Origin: Molossus alvarezi
Taxonomy: Eukaryota > Chordata > Mammalia > Chiroptera > Molossidae
Direction: 5' to 3'
Length of the DNA: 64,000 bases
NCBI GenBank assembly: GCA_037176705.1
Contig: CM073899.1
Location: forward strand, 1,178,001-1,242,000
Shown here: in pieces, positions 34,901 to 46,584 of the stretch
Layout of the letters: every line of letters starts with the position of its first letter
Numbering within the stretch: the stretch's first letter is position 1
Made by a program: the position numbers and the translations under genes
The notes under the pieces: generated by a model
What the model saw: the letters and a program-made list of their open reading frames with translations, nothing else
What the model was told of the DNA's origin: nothing
The model's database searches: none

Positions 34901-35757
34901 CATAGATTTTGTGTTGTTGTGTCTTCATTTTCACTGGTTTCCATGAAGTTTTTTATTTCTTCCTTGATCTCCTCGGTGATTCATTCATTGTTTAATAAGA
35001 GCTATCTAGCTTCCATGTGTCCAAATGTCTTTGTATGTTCGTCTTGCAATTGATTTCTAGGTTAATGCCATTGTGATCTGAGATGATGCTTGATATGATT
35101 TCAATCTTCTTAAACTTGTAGAGACTTAGTTTGTGTCCTAACATGTGGTCTATCTTTGAGTTTGTCCCATGTGCTCTTGAGAAGAATGTGAATTCTGTAG
35201 TTTTAGGGTGTAGTTCTCTGTAGACATCTATTAAATCTATTTGTTCTAGTGCTTCATTTAGAGTCTCTGTTTCCTTGCTAATTTTTTGTCTAGAGGATCT
35301 ATCCAGTGATGTCAGCAGGGTGTTGAAGTCCCCTGCTATGATTGTATTGCTATCGATTTCTTTTTTGAAGTCCTCCAGAAGTTTTTAGTATAATTTGGTT
35401 CTCCCATATGGGTGCATATATATTTTCCAAGGTTGTATCTTCCTGTTGGATAGATCCTTTCAATATTATGATGTGTCCTTCTTTGTCTCTAATTATGGCC
35501 TTCATTTTGAAATCTATTTTATCAGATATGAGTGTTGCTACCCCAGCTTTTTTTCCTTTTTCATTTGCTCGAAGATTTTTTTTCCATCCCTTCACTTTCA
35601 ATCTATGTGAGTCTTTTGTTGTGAGATGGGTCTCTTGCAAACAACACATAGATGGGTCATGCTTTCTTATCCAATCAGCTACTCTGTGTCTTTTTATGGG
35701 AGCATTCAGTCCATTTACATTTAAAGTGATTATTGATATGTACTTATTTATTGCCAT
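31930..35757 (-). pseudogene. L1 ORF2 pseudogene (EN-RT-C)
   Basis: ORF2p supplies the nicking endonuclease and reverse transcriptase of L1. The endonuclease starts at 35,757 with MAINKYISIITLNVNGLNAP and keeps the catalytic-type asparagine (NVNG) and glutamate (QETH). Further open pieces are 34,510-34,944 (after EN), 34,319-34,513 (RT entry, ending near [12 protein letters not shown]), 33,369-33,686 (RT core and thumb) and 32,377-32,748 plus 31,963-32,184 (C-terminus). The RT active site reads FADN near 33,661-33,672, with the second aspartate lost. An ATC expansion at 31,995-32,014 turns a conserved [10 protein letters not shown] segment into an isoleucine run. At least six frame breaks make it non-functional. 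Confidence 0.92.
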
Positions 35758-35989
35758 TTTTGTTTAGTGTTGTTCTATTTTTCTTCCCATTTCTCCTGGT
35801 AATTACAGCATTCCTTTTAACATTTCTTGCAGTGCTGGTTTGGTGCTAATGTATTTCCTTCGCCTTTTTTTTTTTGGTCTCAGAAGCTCTTTATTTGACC
35901 TTCTTTTTTGAATGATCGCCTTGCTGGGTAGAGTAGTCTTGGATTCAGATCCTTGTTTTTCATCACCTTGATTACTTCATGACTTTCCC

Positions 35990-36715
35990 TTCTGGCCTGT
36001 AGTGTTTCTTATAAGAAGTCAGCTGAAAGCCTTATGGGGTTTCCTTTGTAGGTAACCTGTTGCTTATCTCTTGCTGCTTTTAGGATTCTCTCTTTGTCTT
36101 TAATTTTTGGCAGTTTGATTACTATGTGTCTTGGTGTGGGCCTTTTTGGGTTCTTCTTACTTGGGGCTCTCTGTGCTTCTTGAACTTGAATGCCTTCCTC
36201 CTTCACCAAATTAGGGAATTTTTCTTTCACTATTTCTTTGAATATATTCTCTAACCCTTGCTTATTTTCTTCTTCTTCAGGGACTCCTATGATGCGAATA
36301 TTATTCCGTTTCCAGTTGTCCCACAGTTCTCTTAAGCTGTCTTCCTATTTTTTAATCATTTTTTTCCTTTTGGTTTTCTGATTGGTTGATTTTTTCTAGC
36401 CTGTCTTCTAATTCGCTGATCTGGTCCTCAGCTTCCCCTACTCTGCTTTTTAGACCTTCCAATGTGTTTTTTATTTTTGATATGTCATTCTTCATTTATT
36501 ACTGTTGGTTTTTAATTTCCAACTGGTTGATTTTCAACATTTCTATGTCTTTACTCATGGTGCTCATGTCCTTACACATGCTGTTGAGCTTCCTCAACAT
36601 CATGGCTCTAAATTCTAGTTCTGGTAACTTGCTTAGCTGCACCTCATTTATCTCATCTTCTGTAGAGGTCTCTTGTTCTTTCATTTGGCTTTTGTTTCTG
36701 TTTGTCACCATTTTG
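35990..36715 (-). pseudogene. L1 ORF1 pseudogene
   Basis: ORF1p is the RNA-binding trimeric chaperone of L1. The N-terminal coiled-coil part is open at 36,499-36,723 (LRKLNSMCKDMSTMSKDIEM). The RNA-recognition part is at 36,009-36,230 (RPTPRHIVIKLPKIKDKE, then RILKAARDKQQVTYKG). The two parts are in different frames and the C-terminal domain is cut short. Order and spacing match mammalian ORF1p. Confidence 0.88.
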
Positions 36716-36719
36716 GCTA

Positions 36720-37780
36720 TCACAGTGGGCTTTGGAGTCTGCCAAATTTTCCCTGTGGGTGTTGGTGTTCTGTTGTTTGTGATCTCTCTCCTGGATTTGG
36801 ATGATCGAGGGAGGACCCACTTTAAACACCACCGTTAAGTCTTAGCTTTTCTGGTTAGTGTTGCTAGCCCAGGGAGTGGTAGTTATCCTCTAGCTTTTTT
36901 TGCCTGGAGGCCATTACTAGAGGTCACCTGAAGACCCTTGGTTTCTGAGTTGCCTGAAAAACTCCCTCAGGTGCTCAGTGTAAGAGGATTTCCCAAGGGT
37001 GGGGCAGCTGCTGGTTGTTAGTGGGCCTCAATTAGCATTTCCATGGCCACCAGGAGGGTTTGAATCTCTGAGGGAGGGGCCGCCACCTCTCCCCAGGGCC
37101 TTGGGAAAGAGTAAAATTACCACAGTCCTGCGTGGCTGCACTCAGCAAAAGCTCCTAGCACCCTCCAAAACCTGTGTGTCCCCACACAGTTCCAGTCCAG
37201 TCTGCCTTCCCTCTGCTGGAGCCCAAGGTGAGTGGCTGCTGCCAATTTAGCCTCTGTCTAGACTCTGCGTTGTGGAGCCGCCTGGGACTTTTAACTCTAG
37301 GGCGTTGCTTCCAGCCTAGGGCGGCCACGGCTGTGGCACCAGTGGAGGGCTTTGCACTCAGCAAAAACCCTAGGTCTGAGCCACGGTAGCGGGACACTGC
37401 CGAGGTGGCAGAAGCTTCCAGCAAAGTCCCCTGGTCCCTGCGAGTCCTTGCGGCACCAGCCGAGGGCTTAGCAAGCAGCAGAGTTTGCAGGACTCGGGCG
37501 GGGTCTCAGCCCAGGCTGCAGCAGCAACTTCCCGCTGAGCCCACTGGTCCCCACCCAGGCCGCTGTGGACCATGGGCTCCCGGCCCCCTCTCGCGTCCTC
37601 ACAAACCTACCAGGATTGAGTTGGTGTCCCTGGTTATGTGGTCCTCCAAGGTGTCTTTCAATTGCCCCTTCCTGAAGATTTGCCTTTATTATCGTTGTAA
37701 ATCCAGTTTGGTCCTGGGAGATGGTCTGTGTAGCTCCACTCACTCCGCTGCCATTTCTCCGATCCCCCAGGTTTTTTTTG
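36720..37780 (-). promoter_or_regulatory. L1 5'UTR with degraded 5' YY1-type site
   Basis: About 1.06 kb, GC-rich toward its 5' (right) end at 37,260-37,610. The 5' terminus reads gctgccatttctcc on the plus strand, one or two changes from the GCCGCCATTTT of the copy ending at 52,071. This region would be the internal Pol II promoter of the element. Confidence 0.7.
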
Positions 37781-37794
37781 TTTGTTTGTTAATT

Positions 37795-38160
37795 TTGTTT
37801 TTTCAGCTTGCTTGGAAAATTCCATCCTTTCACTTTCAAACTATGTGAGTCTTTTGTTGTGAGTTGAATCTATTGTAGACAACATATATATGACTCATGC
37901 TTTCTTATGCATTCAGTGTCTCTGTGTCTTTTGATCAAAGTGTTAATCAAGTTACACTTAAGATTATTACTGATGTGTACTTATTTATTGCCATGTTCAT
38001 TTATTATGGTTGTTTCTCTTCCTATTTCTTCTGCTTATTACAGCAGTTCTTTTGGCATTTCTTGGAGTGCTGGATTGGTGCTAATATGTTCCCTTGGCTT
38101 TTGTTGTTTATTTGTTTTTGTTTTTTATTTGCATGGAATGCTTTTTATTTCACCTTCTAT
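37795..38160 (-). mobile_element. LINE-1 fragment (endonuclease start and inter-ORF)
   Basis: A separate, older L1 piece covering the ORF2 start (compare 35,580-35,900) up to caccttctatttt, where non-L1 GC-rich sequence begins. Confidence 0.85.
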
Positions 38161-38835
38161 TTTGGGTGTGGGGGCGCGAGAGGCGTGGGCGAGGGCAGAG
38201 GCGGGCGTAGGTAAGCTGGGCGGTCTGCTCTGCTCTGGCTCTAGCTTGGGAAGATGCTGTGGTCCCCAACTGGCCCACAGCTCCTGCGTGCACCTGGTAG
38301 GCAGCCCCGCTTGGCCTGTGCTTAGGCTTCCTGGTTCTCGGCTCCCTGCTCTGCCTGTTCTCCGGCACCCTGGTCTCTCGTCGGTGGCACTGCCCTGTGA
38401 GGACCTGCTGAGACTGGACCTGCACAAGCTAAAGCAGAACCTCTCAGAGCGCGGGTGCCTATCCGAGCTGCAGCGAGAGCAGGTCCTGGGCTGGGTGCTG
38501 GAGGCAGCAGCCACAGCCTGTTGGTGCTCAGAAATGCCTCCCACCACTGGAACCTGGACTTCACCTCTGTGCTCACCTTGGCCAGCACCCTGCTCTCCAC
38601 CACAGGTACGATCCCAGTGGCCCGGCACCACATGCAATCCCCACCACATGCACCCCTTCCTGCCTTCCCCCACCCCAGTGTCACCAGCTCATCCCCCCTG
38701 CCTACCCCCCCCCCCGGTGTCACCAGCCCCTTCAGCCTGGCCACCGGCCCCTCCCTGGGCCTCACCTGTGGGGACTCGCAAAGGGCAGGCTGGTGGAGTT
38801 GAAAGCTGGTGAAGTGGCCTCAGGACCTCACTTGG
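38161..38835 (+). other. Non-L1 island carrying KCNK1 exon 1 and flanks
   Basis: GC-rich, CpG-containing sequence between two L1 fragments. 38,161-38,253 would be promoter/5'UTR and 38,606-38,835 the start of intron 1. C-runs occur at 38,704-38,714. The left border follows caccttctatttt of an L1; the right border precedes L1 RT sequence at about 38,836. Confidence 0.75.
38254..38605 (+). pseudogene. KCNK1: KCNK1 (TWIK-1) exon 1 pseudogene, unprocessed
   Basis: KCNK1 encodes a two-pore-domain K+ channel subunit. Across three frames the exon gives, in order, the start ATG (38,254) and SSCVHLV; the first membrane helix CLGFLVLGSLLCLF (from about 38,320); the extracellular cap LPCEDLLRLDLHKLK and GCLSELQREQVLG, including the cap cysteine before LSE; and NASHHWNLDFTSVL to LLSTTG, leading to the first pore. 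The exon stops after STTG with ACAG|gtacg at 38,605/38,606, the position where K2P genes carry an intron inside the selectivity-filter codon. Its 352 bp fit the about 355 bp expected for this exon. Frameshifts near 38,270-38,310, 38,385 and 38,515 make it dead. Retained 5' flank and intron start mean a genomic copy, not a retrocopy. Confidence 0.85.
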
Positions 38836-40566
38836 GTGTGTGTTTGATACATTGCTGGATTTGATTTGCTAATATTTTGTTAAGAATTTTGGCATCTGTG
38901 TTAATCAGGGATATGGACCTGTAGTTTTCTTTTGTTTGTAGTGTCTTTATCTGGTATGGGAATTAGGATTATGCTGGCCTCATAAAGTGTGTTTCGAAGT
39001 GTTCCATCTTCTTGGACTTTTTGAAATAGTTTGAGAAGAATGGGTGTTAGTTCTTTGAATGTTCAGTAAAACTTTCCCATGAAGCTGTCCGAGCCCGGGT
39101 TTTTGTTTGCTGGGAGATTTTTGATTATATCTTCAATTTTCTTAGTTGTGATTGGTTTGTTCAAGTTTTCTATCTCTTGCCTGTTCAGTTCCTGGATACT
39201 ATGTATTTCTAGAGAATTGTACATTTGTTCATCTTTTGAATTTTTTTTAGTCATTATGTTGACTATTTGTGCTGTGATATTTGCTATTCATTTCCTACTA
39301 CTTTGTGGGGTTTTTTCTGTTTGCTTGTTTGTTTGTTTGTGTTTCTCTCTATTTTTTTAAGTTCTGATGTGAGATAGTCAATAAGAAAATCTAGTTTTCT
39401 GAGGTAGACATGTATGGTAGAAACTTCCCTCTCAGGATGACTTTCACTGAATCCCATTTTGTGTTGCTTTGTGTTCATTTTCATTGGTTTGCATGAAGTT
39501 TTTAAGTTTTTCTTGATCTTCTTGTGATCCCATTCATTGTTTAATAACATGCTATTTAGTCTTTATGTGTTGAAATGTTTTTGTGTATTTTTTATAATTT
39601 ATTTCTAGTTTCCCATCTCTTCACTTTCTACCTATGTAAGGCTTTTGTTGTGAGAAGGGTCCCTTCTAAACAACATATATATGATCTATGCATTCTTATC
39701 TATTCAGCTACTCTGTCTTTTGATTGGAGTGTTTAATCTATTTGTGTTTAAGGGAATTATTGATATGTACTTATTTATTGCAATTTTCATTTATTGTGGT
39801 TATATTTCTCTTCCTATTTTCTCTGCTTATTAAGCACACCTTTGAACATTTCTTTGAGAGCTTGTTGTTGCTAACATATTCTATTAGCCTTTTTGTCTGG
39901 GAAGCTCTCCCTTTATTTCACCTTCTATTTTCAATGATAGTCTTGCTGGATAGAGTAGTCTTGGATTCAGATCCTTGTTTTTCCTTACCGTGATCACTTC
40001 TTGACTTTCTCCTCTGCCCAGTAGTGTTTTTGTTGAACATTCAGCTGATAAGGTTATGTGGTTTTCTTTGTGGGTAATCTATTGCTTATCTCTTGCCATG
40101 TTTCAAATTCTATTTCTGTCTTTAATTTTGACCTGTAAATTATTATGTGTCTCGATGTGGGCCTCTTTGGATTCTTCAAAGTTGAAGCTCTTTGTGCTTC
40201 TTGAAGATATATGCCATTTTCCTCAACCAAGTTATGAGTGTTTTCTGATATTATTTCTTCAAATATAGTTTCTGTCCCTTGCTCATTTTCTTCTTTTCTT
40301 GGAACTTCTATGATGTGTGTGTGATTGTGTTTCATGGTGTCCCACAGTTCTCTTAGGCTGTCTTTCTGTTTTTTTAATTGTTTGTTTTCTTTTGGTTCTC
40401 TTACTGGGTGTTGTTTTCTACCCTGTCTTCTAATTCACCGATCCAATCCATGGCTTTCACTGACGTGCTTTTTATCCTTCCAATGTGTTCTTTATATCTG
40501 CTATTTTTTTTTTTTAATCCTCACCCGAGGACATTTTTCGATATTTTGTTCAGATAGAGTGGGAGG

Positions 40567-40614
<48 letters not shown>

Positions 40615-41833
40615 TCGACGTGAAAGGAACACATCGAGTGGTTGCCACCCACACAACCCAACCAGGGCCGGGGACAAACGGCAACCGAGGTACATGCCCT
40701 TAGCAGGAACCGAACCCAGGTCTCTCCAGACCGCAGGCCAATGCTCTAACCGCTGAGCCAAACCGGACAGGGCTATATCTGCTATTTATTTATTTATTTC
40801 CTGTTTGTTAATTTTCAATTTTCTTTATCTTTACTCATGCTGTTGAGCTCTTTACTTATGTTGTTGGGCTTCCTCATAGTATTACTCCTAATTCTAGCTC
40901 TGATATTTTGTTTAATCCATTTCACTTATCTCTTCTCCTGTAGAATATCTTGTTCTTTCATTTGGGACTTGTTTTTTTTGTTTCACCATTGTGGCTGTCT
41001 CAGTGGGTTTTAGAGCTTGCCACATTTTCCCTGTGGGTGTTGGTGTTTTTCTGGTTGTGGCTCCCTTTCCTGGGTTTGAATAAGTGTGAAAGAATGCATT
41101 TAAACACTACTCTCAAAGATTATTTTCCTTGGTAGATTGGAAGGCCGAGAAAATGTTCATTTATTCTCTAGCTTTTTCCTGGCAGTCATTCGTCTCATAT
41201 ACTTGATGAATCTCAATTTGTAGCCCTCAGATGGATGAAAAATTCCTTAGGTATAAGAGGATTTCCAGAGGGTTGGTTACATGCTTTCTGTCAGACACTA
41301 TAAGTTAATGAGCCTCAGTTTGCATTTTCAGGTCAGCCTAGTGGTGTTGAATTCCTGAGGGAGGGGCCATTGCTTCTCCAAAGGCTCTGAGAAGAAGCTC
41401 CTTGAATAAGGTGGCTGCTGTTCTATGAAGGATTGATAACAGCACAAAACTCCCAGTCTCCTTCCCTCCAGCTCTCTTCTGAATCAAGGGTCCTAGACTC
41501 GCTCTTCACATTTTCAGTGCAGTCAGCCCTCCCTCTGCTGGAGCCCAAGGTAATTGGATGTACTTGATTTTGTGCTATTTAAAACCCCTGCTCTCTCAGC
41601 TAAAGTAGCCTTCAGCTTTTGTTTGTGGGCCCCCCAGCCTGCTCTATCACACCTCCACAGTTTCTACCAAGCTCAATTTGGCATCCTCTTTCTGTATTTG
41701 GTTATTCAGGTTCTCTCAGTTGTTTTTAGTTGGTTTTTCTCAATGTTGTGTTTTTATTTTTGTAGTAGTTTCCTTTTGGTTGTCGGAGGAGGGTTGTGTA
41801 GCTTCCATTTACTCCATTGCCATTGTTCCTTCA
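38836..41833 (-). mobile_element. LINE-1 tandem unit copy 2, 5' part
   Basis: It resumes in the RT segment of ORF2 (38,836-39,260), then endonuclease (39,290-39,840), ORF1 (39,900-40,930, with a Ves SINE inside) and 5'UTR to about 41,833. It aligns with 28,000-30,925 of copy 1 and with copy 3. Confidence 0.9.
40507..40773 (-). mobile_element. Ves SINE in L1 ORF1
   Basis: Complete copy with a long (GA)n tract at 40,570-40,610. A perfect 14-bp target-site duplication, tatatctgctattt, lies at 40,493-40,506 and 40,774-40,787. Confidence 0.97.
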
Positions 41834-42045
41834 CTTTAATATTTTATAAAATTTAGTTTTGTAATAATACTGAATAACTAAATATAAATACATATGATTT
41901 CTTCATCCTCTTCATGACATCACAAATGTAAATTCATAAAATAGAAATCTGAGGTTCTGAGAGAAGAGACATGAGAATTCAGGGTAAAAGAGCTCAAAAT
42001 CCACATTTCTGGACACATTGGTCATGATCTAAAATACCGCATACC
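41834..42045. repeat. Inter-L1 spacer, copy 2
   Basis: Homologous to 30,926-31,137 and 48,188-48,400, with substitutions and small indels. The MIR-like string here reads aaatctgaggttctgagag. Confidence 0.75.
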
Positions 42046-42262
42046 TATCTATATCTATATATCTATATCTATATCTATCTCTATCATCATCTGTATCTGT
42101 ATCTATATCTAATCTATCTATATCATCTATCTATTCTATATCTATATTTATATCTATATATTTATATCTATATGATCTATATCTATAGCTAATCAATCTA
42201 TATTATCTGTGTTTATATATCTAATCTATATCATTTATATTATTATCTATATAGTAATTTAT
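42046..42262 (+). repeat. TATC/TATATC microsatellite, copy 2
   Basis: The longest of the three TATC tracts that separate the spacer from the next L1 3' end. Confidence 0.9.
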
Positions 42263-43973
42263 TTATTTTATTATTAATTATATAATTGATTTACTTTTGT
42301 TCCAGATGTTTCCCCCCAGTAATTCTTCCTCCCCCTCACTCCCTGCCCTGTCTCCAGCTTTTTTGTCCATGTCCATTGTTCATGCATACATGCGTATAAG
42401 TTCTGGGGTTTATCTCTCCCTCACTCCCCCAGTTATGGGGATTGTCAGTCTGTACCCCACTTCTACTTCTTTGGGACTAACCCATTCCTCAGACTGTTAA
42501 CTTCATTATATTCCACAGATAAGTGAGATCATATAATACTTTTCTTTCTCTGTTTGGCCTCTTTCACTTTGGATAATACTTTCCAGGTCCTTCCATGTTG
42601 TCACAAAAGATAAGAGATCTTTCTTTCTTACAGCTGCATAGTACTCCATTGTGTATATGTACCACAGCTTTTTTATCCATTCATCTACTGATGGAAATTT
42701 GGGCTGTTTTCAAATTTTAGCTATTGTAAATAGTGCTGCTATGAAAATGGGGGTACATATATTCTTTCTGATTGGTGTTTCAGGCTTCTTAGGGTATATT
42801 CCTAGAAGTGAGATCACTGGGTCAAATGGAAGCTCAATTTTTACTTATTAAAGGTAACACCATATTGTTTTGCATAGTGGCTGCACCAGTCTGCATTCCC
42901 ACCAGCAGTGTACTGGAGTCCCCTTTCTCCACACCCTCCCCAAGACTTGTTGTTTGATCATTTGTTGATGGCGGCCATTCTGACAGGTGTAAGGTGATAT
43001 CTCAGTGTTGTTTTAATCTGTCTCTCTCTGGTGATCAATCATGTTGAGCATTTCTTCATATGTCTCTTAGTCATTTGTATGTCCTGTTTGGAGAGCTGTC
43101 TATTTAGTTCCTGTGCCCATTTCTTAATTGGGTTCTTAGTCTTCCTATGGTTGAGTTTTATAAGCACTCTATATATTTGGAAATTAACCCTTATCTGATG
43201 CATCATCGGCACATATGGCCTTCCAGATAGTAGGATCCCTTTCCATTTTGATGGTTGTTTCTTTTGCTGTGCAGAAGCTTTTAAGTTTGAAGCAGTCCCA
43301 GGAGTTTATTTTTCTTTTTTTTTTTTGGTGTGTGTGTATCTGTTGTTTTAAGTGTTGTATCAGTGAAAATTCTTCTATGTCTGAAATTTTGTTGCCTGAA
43401 CTTTCTTTTATTATTTGTATGGATTCACGAGTTACACTTAAGTATTTTATGCATTTTGAGTACATTCCCACATATGGTGTAAATTGGTGGTCTAGCTTCA
43501 TTTTTTTTGCAATTGGCAATCCAGTATTTCCAACAGCGTTTATTGAAGAGACTGTCCTGACTCCACTGTATGTTGTTGCCAACTTTGTCAAATGTTAATT
43601 GAGCATATTATTGTCTTGGGTAAATTTCTGGGTTCTCTATTCTGTTCCATTGACCTATCTGCCTGTTCCTGTGCCAGTACCCAGCCTGTATTTATTACAG
43701 TGGCTATATGGTATAACCTGAAATCTGGTAATGTAATCACTCCTACTTTCTTCTTCCTTTTCAAGATTTTTGTGGCTATTAGGGGTCTTTTTTAGTTTTA
43801 TATAAACTTTTGGAGTGTTTGTTCTAGTTCTGTGAAGTAAGTCATTGGTATTTTGGTGAGGATTGCATTGAATGTATAGATTGCTTTGGGTAGTATGGAC
43901 ATTTTAATTATGTTAATTCTTTCAATCCATGAACAAGGTATATGCTCTCACTTATTAATATCGTCCTCCACTT

Positions 43974-44223
43974 CTTTTTTTTTTTTTTATCCTCACCCGA
44001 GGACATTTTTCCATTTTTTTGTACAGAGTGGGAGGGAGCGAGAGGAAGAGATAGAGAGGGAAACATCAATGTGAAAGGGACACATCGAGTGGCTGCCATC
44101 TGCATGACCAACCAGGGCCGGGGACAAACTGAAACCGAGGTATGTACCCTTAGCAGGAACCAATCCCGGGTCTCTCTGTACCTCTGGCGGACGCTCTAAC
44201 CGCTGAGCCAAACCAGCCAGGGC
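43974..44223 (-). mobile_element. Ves SINE in L1 ORF2
   Basis: T-rich tail, cctcacccgaggacattttt, and head gagccaaaccagccagggc. The target-site duplication is short or imperfect (ctccactt / ttccactt). Confidence 0.93.
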
Positions 44224-44970
44224 TTCCACTTGTAATTTCAATGACAGGTAGTTATCTGTGAAGAGGTCCTTTACTTCTTTGATGAAGTTTATTCCTAGGT
44301 ATTGTAATTTTTTTTGCTGTGATGGTAAATGGAATTGATTTTTAGTTTTCTTTTCTGTGATTTCATTTTTGGTCCATGAAAATGCTTTCAATTTCTTGAC
44401 ATTAATTTTTGTATCCTGCCACTTTGCCAAATTCTTTTATTAAGTCTAGTAGATTTTTGATGGAGTCTTTAGGGTTTTCTATGTATCATATTATGGCATC
44501 TGCATATAATGACAGTTTCACTTCCTCCTTTCAAGTTTGGATCCCTTTTATTTTTTCTACTTGTCTAATTGCTGTGTCTAAGACTTCCAGTTGTATGTTA
44601 AAGAAGAGTGGCAAAAGTGGGCATCCCTGTCTTGTTCTCATTCCTAAGGGGACTGCTCTTTGTTTTTGCCCATTGAGTATGTTGTTGGCTGTGTTTTTTA
44701 TATGTGGCCTGTATTATATTGTGATATGGCCCCTCTATTCCCACATTGCTGAGCGTTTTTATCCGAAATGGGTGCTTGATATTGTCAAATGCTTTTTTAG
44801 CATATATTGATATGATCATATGTTTTTTACCTTTTATTTTGTTTATGGGATGTATCACGTTTATTGATTTGCACATATTGTACCATCCTTGAGTGCCTGG
44901 AATGTAATCCACTTGGTCATGATGAATAATGTGTTTGATGTATTTGCTAATATTTGTTAAGAATTTTTGC

Positions 44971-45230
44971 CCTGGCCAGTTTGGCTCAGCGGTTAGAGTG
45001 TCCGCCTGTGGTCCGGAGAGACCCGGGTTCGGTTCCCACTAAGGGCGTGTACCTTGGTTGCAGTTTGTCCCCGGCCCTGGTTGGTCGTGCGGGTGGCAGC
45101 CACTCGATGTGTCCCTTTCACATCGATGTTTCCCTCTCTCTCTCTCTTCCTCTCTCTCCCTCCCACTCTGTCTGTACAAAGGATGGAAAAATGTCCTCGG
45201 GTGAGGAAAGAAAAAAAGAAGAAAAAAAAA
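44971..45230 (+). mobile_element. Ves SINE in L1 ORF2 (opposite to host L1)
   Basis: A clean copy with A-box tggctcagcggttagag and B-box gggttcggttcc, and an A-rich tail. A perfect 12-bp target-site duplication, aagaatttttgc, lies at 44,959-44,970 and 45,231-45,242. Confidence 0.97.
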
Positions 45231-46320
45231 AAGAATTTTTGCATCTGTGTTAATAAGGGTTTTTGACCTGTAGTTTTTCTTTGTTTGTAGTGTCTTTATC
45301 TGGTTTGGGAATTAGGATTATGCTGGCCTCATAAAGTGCGTTTGGAAGTGTTCCATCTTCCAGGATTTTTTGCAAGAGTTTGAGAAAATGTTTGTTAGTT
45401 CTTTGAATGTTCAGTAAAACTCACCTGTGAAGCCGTCTGAGCCTGGGCTTTTGTTTCCTGGGCAATTCTTGATCATATCTTTTATTTTCTTAGTTGTGAT
45501 TGGTCTGTTCAAGTTTTCTATCTCTTCCCCGTTCAGTTATGGGAGAGTATGTATTTCTAGAAATTTGTCCATTTGTTCACCTTTTGAATTTTTTGTAGTC
45601 TCTATGTTGTCTCTTTCTGCTCTGATCTTTGCTATTCATTTCCTAATACTTACTCTGAGTTTTTGTTGTTGTTGTTTTTGTTTTCTTTTCTTTCTAGTTT
45701 TTTTAAGTTCTGATGTGAGATAGTCAATTAGAAAATCTAGTTTCCTGAGGTAGACATGTATGGTATAAACTTCCCTATCAGAACGACTTTTACTGAATCC
45801 CATTGATTTTGTGTTGTTGTGTGTTCATTTTCATTGGTTTCCATGAAGTTGTTAATTTTTTTTTATCTCCTTGTGAACCCATTCATTGTTTAATAACATG
45901 CTATTTAATCTTCATGTGTTGAAATGGTTTTGTGGGGTTTTTTTGTATTTTATTTCTAGTTTCCCATCTCTTCACTTTCTACCTATGTAAGGCTTTTGTT
46001 GTGAGTTGGGTTTCTTCTAAACAACATATATATGAGCTATGCATTCTTATCTATTCAGCTACTCTTTGTCTTTTGATTGGAGTGTTTAACCTCTTTGTCT
46101 TTAAGGCAATTATTGATACGTACTTATTTATTGCAATTTTCATTTATTATAATTACATTTCTCTTCCTATTACTTCTTATTAAAACACCCCTTTTAACAT
46201 TTCTTAGAGAGCTGGTTGTTGCTGATGTATTCTATTAGCCTTTTGTCTGGGAACCTCTTCCTTTATTTCACCTGCTATTTTCAATGATAGTCTTGCTGGA
46301 TAGAGTAGTCTTGGATTCAG

Positions 46321-46584
46321 TCTTTTTTTTTTTTTTTTTTTTTATCCTCACCCGAGGATATTTTTCCATTTTTTGTACAGATAGAGTGGGAGGGAGAGAG
46401 AGGGGAAGGGAGAGAGAGACAGAAACATCGACGTGAAGGGACACATCGAGTGGCTCCCACCCGCACGACCAACCAGGGCCGGGGACAAACTGCAACCGAA
46501 GTACATGCCCTTAGCGGGAACTGAACCCGGGTCTCTCCGGACCGCAGGCCGACGCTCTAACCGCTGAGCCAAACAGGCCAGGAC
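46321..46584 (-). mobile_element. Ves SINE near L1 ORF1/ORF2 border
   Basis: Complete copy with a 20-bp T tail. A perfect 15-bp target-site duplication, tagtcttggattcag, lies at 46,306-46,320 and 46,585-46,599. Confidence 0.97.

Larger units (their letters stand above)
31706..37780 (-). mobile_element. LINE-1, best-preserved near-full-length copy (6.1 kb)
   Basis: From the 3' side: T-rich tail and 3'UTR (31,706-31,930), ORF2 (31,930-35,757), the inter-ORF region and ORF1 (about 35,880-36,715), and the 5'UTR (36,720-37,780). Order and spacing are complete and the open pieces are the longest among the minus-strand copies, so it is among the youngest here. It sits inside tandem unit copy 2. I could not find matching target-site duplications, so recombination at the borders is possible. 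It cannot be active: both ORFs are broken and the RT box is FADN. Confidence 0.93.

Noticed and set aside
31706..37780. Active L1 source element
   Set aside because: Order is complete, but ORF1 and ORF2 are split by several frameshifts and the RT box reads FADN instead of FADD.
38254..38605. Functional first exon of a potassium channel
   Set aside because: Multiple frameshifts within 350 bp, and no later K2P exon (second pore, M3-M4) recognised in the window.
37907..38812. The longest open frame in the window (301 codons, plus strand)
   Set aside because: It is a chance chimera: its first third is antisense of an L1 endonuclease segment, then it crosses the KCNK1 exon in changing frames and ends in the intron relic. 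The real exon needs three frames.
44971..45060. tRNA gene
   Set aside because: A and B boxes are present, but this is the tRNA-derived head of a Ves SINE with tail and TSD; no cloverleaf-complete tRNA.
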